Positions 48,291 through 59,148 of a DNA stretch of 64,000 nucleotides are shown one piece after another. Below the pieces are notes generated by a model that saw only the letters and a program-made list of their open reading frames with translations, was not told where the DNA came from and did no database searches. The DNA comes from Takakia lepidozioides (taxonomy: Eukaryota > Streptophyta > Takakiopsida > Takakiales > Takakiaceae). Location of the stretch: NCBI GenBank assembly GCA_030704615.1, contig CM060734.1, positions 45,214,042 to 45,278,041 of the forward strand. The letters run 5' to 3'. The position numbers were made by a program, and so were the translations under genes. How positions within the stretch are numbered: the stretch's first letter is position 1; the number at the start of each line of letters is the position of its first letter.

Positions 48291-48964
48291 CTGACTCGTG
48301 GAGGCACTGGTGGACTGCCTAAGGACTGGCATGTGGTCTGGAAGGCCAAATTTTGAAGCTCGTGGAGGGCGGTTTGAGGAGTATCTTCATGATATTCCCA
48401 TGGTCATGCAAGTGAGGGAAGAGAGGAGAGGAAGAGTGTTGGGATGAGGGCATGTTGGGGTTAGGCATTGCTTTAGCTTCTCTTCCTCGTAGTTTCCACC
48501 CTCTCATTAGGCCAAGACCTTTCCGTAGGTGGAGGCAAGAGTCAGTCCGGGTTTGGGCTGGGGTGTCCTTGCAGGAGCAACACCGTGGAGTTGTTTTTGG
48601 TGTGGGGGAGTTGTCGTTCTGATTTCTTGTGTTTGGATCTCCTCCATACCTGCATGCTTGACTGTGCGCCATGCTAGTTTTGTGTGGGCGCTTGTTTTTA
48701 TAGGTGATTGGTCCGGATTTGATCACCGGCCAGTCCTAGAGCATGATGTCGATGGTGAGGCTGGGGTGATGACCAGCCAGACCATCATTGTTTCTCCTGT
48801 GGTGAGGTTGGAGGTGATGACCAGCCAACCATAGGAGTGCTTGCGGTGGATGCAGGTACAGGTGTAGGCTATGTTATGAACTTAGTATTCCAAACCATAA
48901 GCCGCAACAGGTTCTCTACCCGGTTACCTTGTGGAGAGGGGGTTAGGGATATGTTCATGACCGG

Positions 48965-50200
48965 TTGAGTGTCAACACGGAGGTGCCACTAGTTGCTGGG
49001 GACAGTGCCGGTTTGAGCACTAGCGATACTAGTGGGTACACGAGACGAGGTGTGCGGTTTAGGCCACCTTCACCTCCTGTGTCTTCCACGGAAGGTTCTG
49101 ATTCGGATTGTGAATCAGGAGGACTCATACCGGCGGTGCAAGTTGTTTCTTTGCCATTGTTGTGGGACACAATGGAGGAGATGTATGGAGCTACCAAGGG
49201 GCCACGAAGGTACTCTGGGGCAGTGGGCACCATCGAGTTGGATGATTTTATCCAAGAGTTTGATAGTTGGTGTGATTTGCAGCAAATGCGCAATCCACAA
49301 CTATTTACGCCGTTCATGGCATGGAAAGGGCTGTTTCAGCACCTTGAAGGGCCGCCTATGGATGATTACCATGAGTTCAGGCGGGGGCATGAGGTTGAGA
49401 TCGAGGAGTGGAGGATGTACTGATCACCCGACTATGTCTCCATCACTAGGGGCACTAGAGCCACGAGGGCAGTGGCTACACCTGCCGCTGCAAACCGGCA
49501 GCTTCAGCAAGTAGCAGTAGAACTAGTGGACTGGTGGTACAGTAGCTACGACGTCCACCCAAGCCACTACCGCACCAGCACTAGCACCTGTGCCTGCCTT
49601 CAACCCTGTTGTGGAGTTCTTCGAAGAGTTGAGAGGGAACTACCAAGGGGTGAGGACAGAGAAGTTGCGGAGCTTGCAAGAGTTCCAACGAAAGCCAACC
49701 GAGAGCTTGAGGGAGGCTTTCACTCGCATGAGGCGCTTGATAAATGTAACCCAAGGGGTTACGAAGCTCAGGCAGTCCAATTCTGGTATGGGATATTGGA
49801 CAAGGAGCTGAGGAGAAGGGTGCGGGATGCAACTCTCCTACAAGCGGCCCAACCCACCTTAGCAAATGTGTTTTTGCTGGCAAAGCGGATAGAGCTCAAC
49901 ATGGTGGAACGAGTGGTCATGGTGGGATTTGCTAAGGAGACACCACGGGGTAGTGGTGCTCCTAGCCAACCACTACCTCAACGTGCTCAAGGCAACAAGG
50001 GGGCTCAGGTGAAGCTCAGGGAATGGCAGAGAGGACCTCAGATGCAGGGGTCTCTCCCTTCATTTGCTGGCCAACAACGGGCGGAGGTGGTGTGCTGGAC
50101 ATGTGGAGGACCCCATGTCAAGAAGGATTGCCCAGAGGGAGGCAAAGGGTCGGCACATGCACAGCCTGCACAGTTGCAGTGTGGGCATTGTGGCGTGGGG
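48965..50200 (+). pseudogene. Retrotransposon gag (capsid and nucleocapsid), frameshifted
   Basis: The first frame (48965-49423) contains the N-terminal region and TIELDDFIQEFDSWCDLQQM. The capsid core continues in another frame (PVVEFFEELRGNYQGVRTEK near 49605, then SLREAFTRMRRLINV near 49710) and returns to the first (QAVQFWYGILDKELRRRVRD near 49775). A zinc knuckle CWTCGGPHVKKDC at about 50096-50134 is one residue short of the classic CCHC spacing. There are at least three frame changes. Gag would package the element RNA. Confidence 0.85.
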
Positions 50201-51290
50201 AGGCAAGCCGTCAGGCTAGGCTTCCTCAGTCATTCACATTGGCGGAGACAGTGTCGACGCCATCCATGGCACCTAGTTCTCGCCCGACGGTTACCGAGGC
50301 GGAGGTTACTATGCCATTGGGGAGAGCTACACGGGTAGCACCACTACCTAGTGTTGCCAAGACTGCGGCAGCTAGTGTGCTGCTAGGAGCGGCCACATCT
50401 GTGTGCCAGGCTCCATTGTTCTCGGCTACCATGATTGCGACGCAGGGGGTAAAACCAGCTGAGGTGTTCAGGCTGGCAGCTACACTCTGTGAGAGTGGGG
50501 AGGTTACTTCATCTTCTGCGGAGATAGTGGGAGATGTAGTGCCGGAAGGATCCTCGGATTTGAGGGTCAAGACTGCCACAGCGGCGCCATGGCAAGCTGC
50601 AGCTGCCAAGTTGATGGAGCTGCCAGCTAGGCCAGCCATTGAGCGCGCCATGGTGACACCTGGAGTTGTTATGTTAGACAACCAGGATGGCATTTTCTGT
50701 TTGAGTGGACCGGCAGGCAAGAGGTACCGGCCACTGCGGGTCTTGTTGGACTCGGGAGCTCAGCCATTGATGCTGTGCAGAGCTGCTATTGCAGGCTTGG
50801 GCCTCACGGAGGCGGATATGGAGCCTTGTCCTTTCCAGATACAGACGTCTCTGGGAGGATCGGAGCAGGCTCGGGGCATGACACGGCGTGAGTTGGCTAT
50901 CAGACTACGGCCGGATCACCCTACAGATGGCTCAGTGATGCGAGCCAAGGCCATTGTGACAGACGCAGTCTCATACGATGTCCTGGTTGGTGGGGCAGTG
51001 TTGTACCACATGGGCTTCACCCTGGATTTTTGGGAGGAGTCAGCTTCCTATAGGCCTGCATGGCAGTCAGGGGAGGGCCGGTGTGTGCAGCTCCCTGTGA
51101 CGTTCATAGGAGGAGTTGCGGTTGCCCAGCGAGGCAAGATGCCGACACTAGCAGCATTCACAGCGGCAGTGAGTTGGCCTAGAGAGTTGCTTGAGGGCAA
51201 TGCTCATTCAGAGGATGTACCACCTCCGGGAGAGCAGGATGACATGTATGGTATGGCGGAGTTGCCTACCATGGTTGCTCAGACTCCATT
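50200..51290 (+). CDS. Retrotransposon aspartic protease region
   Basis: Part of a frame open from 50023 to 51921. The retropepsin active site is VLLDSGAQPLML (Asp-Ser-Gly at about 50749-50757). A flap-like region and YDVLVGGAVLYHMGF near 50975 follow, where retropepsins carry their conserved ILG/VLVG strand. It would cleave the polyprotein. An Ala/Thr-rich linker of about 150 residues lies between zinc knuckle and protease. The frame must shift near 51290 to continue into the methyltransferase. Confidence 0.85.
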
Positions 51291-51435
51291 GTGGGTCCAT
51301 TGTGGGGCACGAGCAAGGATTTGCAGCGGGATGTTGATCGACGGGTGCAACAAGCCTGGGTGGAGGCTTTTGTACCGTCAGGAGAGGAGGAGAGTGTGGG
51401 GATTGCACCAGGACCACCTCAATTGTCTCCATTGG

Positions 51436-52721
51436 ACGCCACACCTATTGTGTGGCAGTATCCAGATGAAGGCATTTGTCTTCTGGACTTGTTTGGCGGG
51501 ATCAGCACCGGATTGGCTGCTGTGTTACAAAGCAGGTGTACGAGTTCGGCGTTACCTGTATGTGGAGAGGGATGAGACTGCACGACGCGTTTCACTTCGC
51601 CATGTTGCTCAGTTGGTGCAGCGGTACCCTGAGTTGTTGTCGGTGTCTACAATTCGTGGATATCAGCAGGCCTTGCCAGCAGACATTTCGTTGCTGGGGG
51701 CGCAGGATTTGGAGCGGGTTGGCTCCATTGATCTGGTAGTGGCAGGTTGGCCCTGCCAAGGGCATTCATCAGCCGGGCATGGCAATGGATTGCGAGACTC
51801 GAGGTCGGGTCTGTTTTGGGAGATGGTGCGGGTTTTGCGCCACTTGCAGCTTCATCAAGCTGTATCTCCAGCATACATCTTGGAGAATGTGCCACTGATG
51901 GGCATTCTCGGGCCAGGGTGATGGCCAATGTGCATCAAGTCCGGTCGTGGCTTGGGTCAGCAGTGTTGCTAAATGCAGCTACAGTGGGGTCACGGGCTCA
52001 TCGTCCACGGCTATGGTGGACTAACTTGATGCCACCCGCACTGCTCAAGCGTGCATTTGATGGGGTGCAGCGGCCAGCACATCTCACAGTGGATAACATT
52101 CTGGACACAGGGAGGCAGTCTCAGCGTGTGAGACACGATGACCGTTCGCCTTTGGCAATGGTCAACAAGGTGGGTCAACCACGAGCAGCATTACCTACAC
52201 TGCTCAGCTTCCCACGATCGCATGCTTTCCGGGATAGTGGACCTGGCCTCCTGTGGGATGCTCAGTTGCAGCAGTTAGTGGAGCCTAATGCTGACGAGCG
52301 TGAGCGGGCAATGGGTTTTACCACTGGTACCACGACGGTGTCGTCTCTTTCTGAGGCATCACGTCGTCAAGTGTTGGGGCAAGCAATGGATCTCAATTGC
52401 TTGACCTGGATTATTAGCTTGGCTCTGGCTGAGCAACGCAGAGTGCGGAGTACACTTCCCTCAATGGTCTCTCTGCCTACCGAGATGGTACAAGCAGTGA
52501 GTGGGGGCGAGCATGTGAGGACCACGGGGTGCATGCATCCATGGCACACGTGGGAGGTGCTCGAGGTTCAGAGGGAGTTGGCAGCCAAGGCGGCTGTGAT
52601 GGATGAGGTTGGGGATTCTTCTCGGGTTGAGGAGATCCTCAAGGATGAGATGATGGGGCAGGATGAGGCCTTGTCATTGACTGAGCAGGCAGGGAGTACT
52701 GCTCAAGAGGTTGCAACATAG
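51436..52721 (+). pseudogene. Cytosine-C5 DNA methyltransferase inside the Ty3/gypsy polyprotein
   Basis: Motif I (SAM binding) is LLDLFGGISTGLAAVL at about 51480. After a frame change near 51531 come YLYVERDETARRV (motif II-III) and motif IV DLVVAGWPCQGHSSAG, catalytic Cys at 51754-51756. LRDSRSGLFWEMVRVL (motif V) and ILENVPLMG (motif VI, about 51880) follow. After another frame change near 51915 come GSRAHRPRLWWTNLMPP (motif VIII) and, past a target-recognition-like stretch, ERERAMGFTTGTTTVSSLSE...LGQAMDL (motifs IX-X, about 52293-52395). The catalytic motifs all survive. Motif IV is of the canonical PCQ type, while the end resembles DNMT3/DRM enzymes, so the parent clade is unclear. It is collinear with the RT frame, separated only by a stop at 52719-52721. 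It may methylate the element's own DNA or chromatin. Confidence 0.93.
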
Positions 52722-54430
52722 CAACCACTGGACGCGTCCTCTACCTCTAAGCCCACTGGACTTAAGGTTGCAGTTACGGAGGACAATTGGGAGCCTGACA
52801 TTGGACCCATTGTCACCGGAGGAGAGAGACGACGTATACGGCGGTTCCTGAGGGCTTATAGGAATTGCTTTGCCTTCAGTTTGAAGGACTTGGGAGCACT
52901 GAAGGGTCAAGAGATCCGTATTGAGTTGGCCACTGATACGCCAATCTTTCGGAGACCCTATAGATACAGTGACATGGAGAGGTCTTTGATTCAGATGAGG
53001 ACTCAAGATCTCTGGGAGGCAGGTTTGGTGGAGCTCTCTGGTGGAGAGTATGCTTCAGCCACAGTGATGCCAGCCAAGAAGGATGTCTATGGCAATTGGA
53101 CGGAGAGACGTATGTACGGTGATTACCGGCCTGTAAATCGTCAGACCAAGTCCGATAAGTATGCCATGCCAACACCAGAGGAGATCTTTGATGCCATCGG
53201 GCATGCTAAGGCCTTTAGCACTTTGGATTTACGATCCGGATATGAATCAAGGAGGCGGACAAGCAGAAGACGACATTCTGGGGGATCAATGAGCACGGCA
53301 AGGATTGCCTATATCAATGGCGGTTCTTACCATTTGGGCTTAAGAATGCGCTTGCAAAGTTTCAGAGAGTCATGGATAGGATTCTAGCAGGGGTGGACTT
53401 TGCTCGGTGCTACATAGATGATATCATCATCTTTAGTGTTACGATGGAGGAGCATGAGAGACACCTTCAGGTGGTATTGGAGCGCTTGAGAGCGCACGGA
53501 TTGAAGTTGCATCCGGGAAGTGCAAGTTTTTCAACAACCAGATTGAGTATCTGGGTCACATGATATATCCTGGAGGATTGGGGGTACAGCAGACTAAGGT
53601 AGAGGCCATTGCACAAATTCCACGCCCCACAGATGTGAGCCGAGTTCGAGCTTTCATGGGGTTGGCAAACTATTATAGACGGTTTGTCAAGGGATTTAGT
53701 ACCATTGCAAAGGCTCTAACCAAGCTGACCAAGGTGGACCAGGAGTGGCAGTGGGAAGATAAGTAGGAACGAGCTTTTCAAGAGCTCAAGGCGAGGTTGA
53801 CCTCGGCGCCTATCTTGAGACGACCTATCAGGGGGCGTCCCTTTCAGCTGCATACGGATTGGAGCATGCTGGGGCTTGGAGCGGTGCTCACACAGGTGGA
53901 TGATGAGGGAAGAGAGTTCGTAGTGGCTTACGCTAGCCGCTCGAACAACGTTGTAGAGGCTAAGTACAGCTCATATGAGGGAGAGTGCTTAGCTGCAGTG
54001 TGGGCCGTGGCACACTTCAGGTGCTATCTATACGGCAATCTTTTCACCCTTGTCACGGATCACCAGCCACTCAAGTGGTTGATGGAGTCAGACAAGCTTA
54101 CGGGGAAGCTTGCACGGTGGGCACTTATACTCCAGAAGTATGACTTTCAGGTTGTGCATCGACCGGGTTTGATCAATCGGGATGCGGATGGATTGAGTCG
54201 CAATCCATGCATGAGCCAGCAGGATGACACTGGAGCTTGGTGGCATGGTGAGACGGACGAGGAGATGGTGTCGGGATGGCACGCATCTGCATTTTTGTGT
54301 ATCTTAGCATCGGGAGGTCAGATTGGACCTACAACAGGGATGACTGTAGACGGAGTGTCTGAGGACCCTGAGGCTAGTGATGAGCTAGGTGGTGCCAGAG
54401 ATATACATGAGGATTCGGCTGTGTTGGACT
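52722..54430 (+). pseudogene. Ty3/gypsy reverse transcriptase and RNase H
   Basis: RT starts near 52910 (PIFRRPYRYSDMERSLIQM), with DYRPVNRQTKSDKYAMPTPE, then FSTLDLRSGY (catalytic Asp of motif A, about 53222). After a frame change near 53243 comes the active-site RCYIDDIIIFS (Asp-Asp at 53416-53421). Another frame change near 53517 and a stop at 53764-53766 follow. RNase H then has QLHTDWSMLGLGAVL (about 53856), SSYEGECLAAVWAV (about 53970) and VTDHQPLKWLM (about 54055), the three acidic sites. It would copy genomic RNA to DNA and remove the RNA. Confidence 0.93.
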
Positions 54431-55593
54431 ACCTCCGCACGGGAGACACGGCAGCCATTGTGACTGCCAGGGAGAGGGATCGGATCCTGCAACGAGCCAA
54501 GAGGTTCAAGTGGGAGGGGATACACCTACTTCGAGTGTGGGAGGATGGTCGGGTGAGGATTGTGCCTCACCCCACACAGCGTGCACGGTTAGTGCGGCAT
54601 GCCCATGAGGAGTTGGGGCATTTTGGAGTGCGACGCACTCACAGTTTACTGCAGGGGCAGTATTGGTGGCGTGGTATGCATACAGAGGTGCAACAATTCG
54701 TGGCTAGGTGCATGGTGTGTGACAGGATGCGTGCTTCATTCAACGCCCCTACACCACAGTTGCATCCTTTACCAATCATGGGATTGGGCTACAGGTGGAG
54801 TCTTGACTTCGCAGGACCGTTGCCACTGACTATGCGCCACCACAGATATGTGTTGGTGATGGTGGAGCACTTCTCCAAGTGGATTGAGTTGGTTCCATTG
54901 CCTGACAAGGCTAGTGAGGGGGCTGCGTATGCATTCTTGGATCGTGTGCTTAGCCGATTTGGTGCTCCAGCTGAGGTACTCACGGACCAAGGGAGAGAGT
55001 TTTTGGAGGAGTTTCAGGCTTTGTGTGATAAAGCCTTGATAGACCACCGCACCACTTCTCGGGATCATCCTGAGGCCGATGGCTTAGCAGAGAGAGTTGT
55101 TCAGACGGTGAAGAGGGGTTTGCGCAAGTATGGCTTGCAGAAGGGACACCTAGGAGATTGGGATCTTCAGGTTCCTTGGTTAGCCATGGGCTACAGGTTC
55201 AGCAAACAAGCATCACTTGCCTCCTTCTCACCATATTTCCTTCTCTTTGGCCGAGAGCCGGATTTGCCTGCAACCATTCGTAGGGACACTGCTTAAGTCC
55301 TTAACCTTGACGATCCCGACGTGTGGGTACGTGCATGTGATCAGCGTGCAGAGTTGTTCAAGAAAGTGATGCCCATGGCTTTTGAGAACCTTGCCATTGC
55401 ACAACACCGTGATACGTTGAGGTATGCCACTATACGTGGTGGAGGATATCGTCCTGGGGTTCGGAGGTTTAGCCCTGGTGACTATGTTTATTTGCAGCAG
55501 ACTGCTCCTACGACTCTGGATGTTCCTGCAGGGCGTGTTATTCTGAGGGTTCGAGAGGTGTTGCCCTCAGGGGTCCTGATCTTGGAGGGTTAG
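54431..55593 (+). pseudogene. Ty3/gypsy integrase
   Basis: A His2-Cys2 zinc site (HEELGHFGVRRTH ... CMVC, 54604-54722) is followed by the DDE core: LDFAGPLP (Asp about 54805), LTDQGREFLEEF (Asp about 54985) and DGLAERVVQTVKRG (Glu about 55090). The GPY-like C-terminal part (GDYVYLQQTAP, then RVREVLPSGVLIL) continues in the same frame after a stop at 55294-55296 and ends at a second stop (55591-55593), after which DGMTWKDHVRNC still reads as protein. No chromodomain is present; a PHD finger follows. Confidence 0.92.
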
Positions 55594-55694
55594 GATGGCA
55601 TGACTTGGAAGGACCATGTGCGTAATTGTGCGCCATGTCACCTTCCCAATGTCGATGGCACCCAAACTTGGCAGTGGTACATGCAGGTTTGAGG

Positions 55695-55838
55695 TGCATG
55701 CTCTGTGGGTCTGCCAAAGGGGCAGCCACCATGCTGGTGTGTGATCGATGCTCAAGGGGTTGGCATATGGGATGCTTGGCACCACCTCTTGAGAAGGTTC
55801 CTGACGGAGATTGGTTGTGTCCACACTGCTTGGAATAG
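55695..55838 (+). CDS. PHD finger at the end of the retrotransposon polyprotein
   Basis: The spacing is a full Cys4-His-Cys3 PHD: CMLC, then CDRC, GWHMGC (His-x2-Cys), and WLCPHC, with the aromatic before the last pair and the motif APPLEKVPDGDWLCPHC. It ends at a stop after Glu, so it is the very C-terminus. It lies in a different frame from integrase; a one-base change near 55670 would connect them. PHD fingers commonly bind the histone H3 tail, either methylated or unmodified Lys4. Here it occupies the place where chromoviruses have a chromodomain, so a role in choosing integration sites is inferred. Confidence 0.9.
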   Translation, partial: CMLCGSAKGAATMLVCDRCSRGWHMGCLAPPLEKVPDGDWLCPHCLE

Positions 55839-56098
55839 TGGCAGTGGACATGACTGGAGGCAGCTAACAAGACATGGGAGGCCAAGCTCATAGAAGTCAA
55901 TACATGAGATCCCAAGCTCAAGTTCACAGGTTGCAAGACGGCGACTAACGATGGGGCAACTCTTGCACCCGGCCTCTTGATCTATCGAGTTTGAGTGTAG
56001 TAGGGATAGTGGTGGAGGACTTAGTGAGGCTATGGTCACTATCACATCTTGTGGCTACCTGGACTTAGAGGGACCTAAGCACCAGCTAGGGGGGCGAT
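55839..56098 (+). other. Noncoding 3' region of the element with polypurine tract
   Basis: Between the PHD stop and the right LTR. A G-rich tract AGCTAGGGGGGCGATTG at 56084-56100 directly precedes the LTR start TGTGTGGACT, as expected of the plus-strand primer of a Ty3/gypsy element. Confidence 0.7.
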
Positions 56099-56602
56099 TG
56101 TGTGGACTAATGACTGCCATAGTGGCAGCCTAGTGACTGACTAGTTGTAGCCTAGTGGTTGGACTAGTGGCTGGACTAGTGGTGGACTAGTGGTATACTA
56201 GTGTGTGGTGTGCACATGTGTTGTGTGGTTTTGGACAGCGATGTAGTTGTGTAGCGATATGTATGCGCATGACAGCTGTCAAGTTATTTTACCACTAGTG
56301 TGAAACTAGCTAGGAAATAGCTAGCTTTTACATATTGACATTTGGGATTGGCCCAAGTGTCAATCCAGGGGTCAAGGCAGATTTAGGCCCTGGAGTGGTT
56401 ATCTTCACGGCAAGCGCGGAAGGCTCATCTTTCTCGAGTTGAGCCTCAGCGCGCCTAGCTATGGCGCCGTAGTATGGATTCCCCATGGCGTGGGGTGCAC
56501 TTGGCTTGACTTGTATTTGAGTGATAAGGTTATATATGCATGAGTTTATGCTTCAGCTTTGTGAGCTCGCATGAGCTTGTGCTTGTATTCTTCTTCGTTA
56601 TC
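56099..56602 (+). repeat. Right LTR of the Ty3/gypsy element
   Basis: Begins TGTGTGGACT after the polypurine tract and ends near TTATCA, so TG...CA, about 504 bp. Its middle and 3' part (56277-56532) match the left repeat at 45617-45862. Its first 178 bp are repeated immediately downstream. Confidence 0.65.
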
Positions 56603-56793
56603 ATTGTGTGGACTAGTGACTGCCATAGTGGCAGCCTAGTGACTGACTAGTTGTAGCCTAGTGGTTGGACTAGTGGCTGGACTAGTGGTGGACTAGTGGT
56701 ATACTAGTGGTATACTAGTGTGTGGTGTGCACATGTGTTGTGTGGTTTTGGACAGCGATGTAGTTGTGTAGCGATATGTATGCGCACGACAGG
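56603..56793 (+). repeat. Duplicated first third of the right LTR
   Basis: Repeats 56099-56276 with few changes and one extra GTGGTATACTA unit, ending GCGCACGACAGG. It may be the start of a second, truncated LTR, or the LTR may really run 56279-56793 with an internal duplicate before it. Confidence 0.75.
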
Positions 56794-57009
56794 GGTTTTA
56801 TGTTTTTAAATCGCGGTCATAGGAGCTATATGTTTTCAAAATGGAATAAAACCCCAGAACCCTAACGCAAAATAAATGTATATCTACAAGCTCCAAGTTC
56901 CATATATCTATAGCTTTGATACTCTACAAAAGATTAACACGTTAGAGAAAAACAAAGTCACAATAACCAACACCATCCAAAACACACAAATACCAAACAA
57001 TAGTTGCAC

Positions 57010-59148
57010 TTTGGGTTACTTGTTGGAGGTTAACCCTGTAGTGAGGGGCCTTCAAATGCATGGCTTCAGAGCTGATGCTGCCCTTCAGATCAAAGATTCT
57101 ATGTTTGTTGATGACACCTTTATCGTGCTTCAGGATGAGCCTGCGGCCCTGCAAGCAGCCCAATGCACGATTGACACCTTCTACAAGGTATCGGGTTGAA
57201 GGTGAATTGGTCGAAAACCAAGGCTCTTCAGGTGGGGGATATTTCAAAGTCTGGTCTGGGGGTCTCCCCCGTATGGGGGGCAAACTTGGGTTTGATCTGG
57301 CTCAAGGATGGAGAGTCCACCACCCTCTTGGGCCACGTCTTCAGGAGTAATCTCTCGGAAGACCAACGTCTTGGGCCCACTATAGCCAGGCTGAAGGGGC
57401 AACTAACCTTCTAGGGCTCTCGGTTCCTCTCCATTACTGGGAGGGCTGTGGTGGCTAACCAAATCCTTTTGGCCGGTACTTGGTATTTCGCCTCTACTTG
57501 GAGTCCTAGCTCTAAACATATCCACGAAATCAAAAAGTGTATTAGGAACTTTATTTGGGGGGCCCATTCGTTGGACTCTAACAAACGCCCCCAATTTTCT
57601 TGGATTCAAATCATAATGCCCAAGAAAATGGGTGGCCTCGGTGTCTTGGATCCTGAAACCCAGATCAAAGCCCTGTTGGGAAAATGGCTCCCCAGATTCC
57701 TGAGTCCAGAACGGGGTTGGTGGAAAGTTATGGTGATAGATTATATTTTCCTCAGTTCACCCCTGAATTCCACTCAATGGTCTCCATCTCTGAGATGGAT
57801 CACTCAAGGTTATTGTCATAAATCCCTTGGCTCCTCCTTTTGGACCTCTATTTGGTTGGTTTGGGGGAAGTGCCGACCCTTCCTGCGAAAAAGAGAGCCT
57901 GCTTCCTTCTGTGAGGTGCTCAGGCAATACCTGTTCCTCAACAAGCAAGTCCCATCAGCTATGGAGAGGAGCCAAGCCACAAGGTGGGCAGGATGGGATG
58001 CAAGGGGGCTCTCACAGGTTAGCCATCTATGGTTCAGTACCCCTATTTCTCTTTCCAGAACTCTTGGCACCCAAAGACTCTCTGCCGGCATTGCCTCAGT
58101 TCTGCAATCACTTCCAGACTTGTGGAGAGACATGCTCAGGCAGGGCCCATCCTCTCCGTCTATATATCAGTTGGTGACCACACCCGATCATCATTTTCAA
58201 GTGATGTTCATAACGGAAGCCTCACGTGTTAACCTAGTGGGTTTCGCATTCAGTGCCCATTCGTATACAGGTGCTTTCTCGTTGCACTCATCCGACTCTA
58301 TCTCAATCCCAAATGCAAACACCCCACCAGCTAGAATCTGCCACTGGAACTCCAAGCTCAAAGATTTTAATCCATCCCTTCCATCCAACACGCGGGTTCT
58401 ACCTTGGTTACGATCAGGAACCTTCATTTGGATTGGAGGCCAGGCCATCCAAATCGATCCGGCAGAATGACACTGGGAATTTGGGGACAAGATTTGCTCC
58501 TTCTTCAATTACACGACCAAGGGTGCCTACAGAGCGATGTTGAAGGCCAAACCTCTAACCAAAAAATGGGACGACAGATGGGGCTTATTCCAATTTAGAG
58601 AGGAAAACTGGAAGTGCATTTGGGCTCTGATTTGGGAGAAATCCAAACCGGCCAAACTCGGTGCCTTTCTTTGGCAGATTGCAAATAGGGTTTTGAAGGT
58701 TGGGCAATTTCTAAACTTCCAAGAGGCCCTACTCTGCAGATGCTGCCCCATTACATTGCCTTCTTTTCTGTAAAGGGCCGTCAACAATTTGGCCCTTGGT
58801 TTGGTCACTTTACAGGGTTGGACCCCATAGCCCTCCTGCTAAATTACAACCAAACAACCAAGTCCAAGGTGTCCACATGCCCAGTTTTCGAGGCCCTCCG
58901 CTCGGCAACACTGTGGCAACACATAGCACATTAGCTCTCTGCGCTATGGCAAATCTTGCAACCAATAATAGATGGCTCTACCAAGCTTGCATGCGTAGCC
59001 AGGTCTATTTTCTTCTCTGTTATTTGATCGTTGGAATCTCCAACACGGCCTCCGTGTGTTAAGCCTCACGGCACTTGTAAGGGTTTAATTTTTTCCCTTT
59101 TTAATAAATTTTCAGGGCCTCTCAACTCTTTAAAAAAAAAAAAAAAAA
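57010..59148 (+). mobile_element. 5'-truncated L1-type LINE with poly(A) and target duplication
   Basis: The insert starts within the RT palm (LLEVNPVVRGLQMHG) and has the catalytic MFVDDTFIV at about 57100. A frame change near 57197 and a stop at 57412-57414 are followed by a long open part to 58470 (IRNFIWGAHSLDSNKRPQFS). It ends with a zf-RVT-like domain (WALIWEKSKPAKLGAFLWQI about 58617, then LLCRCCP about 58732). The 3' UTR ends in 17 A residues (59132-59148). GTTGCAC occurs just before the start (57003-57009) and just after the poly(A) (59149-59155), a 7-bp target duplication. Dead on arrival by truncation. Confidence 0.9.

Larger units (their letters stand above)
45617..56793 (+). mobile_element. 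Ty3/gypsy retrotransposon carrying a DNA methyltransferase and a PHD finger
   Basis: Order: left LTR-like repeat, a 3-kb leader rich in tandem repeats, gag, protease, cytosine-C5 methyltransferase, reverse transcriptase, RNase H, integrase, PHD finger, a G-rich polypurine tract, right LTR. RT before integrase places it in Ty3/gypsy (Metaviridae). The coding region is cut by at least eight frameshifts or stops, so this copy is probably not autonomous. The two LTR-like repeats are nearly identical, implying recent insertion. I infer that either relatives supply proteins in trans or some lesions are sequence errors. Confidence 0.93.

Noticed and set aside
47133-48332. 399-codon minus-strand open frame rich in SLSQPLTARHSP repeats
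   Set aside because: It exists because the minisatellite unit is a multiple of three bases; no domain and no gene context.
45617-48964. Primer-binding site and start of a normal short leader after the left LTR
   Set aside because: No tRNA-complementary sequence such as the common Met-tRNA type was seen after 45862, so I did not annotate one.
50226-50720. 164-codon minus-strand frame opposite the protease region
   Set aside because: Shadow of the Ala/Thr-rich plus-strand coding sequence.
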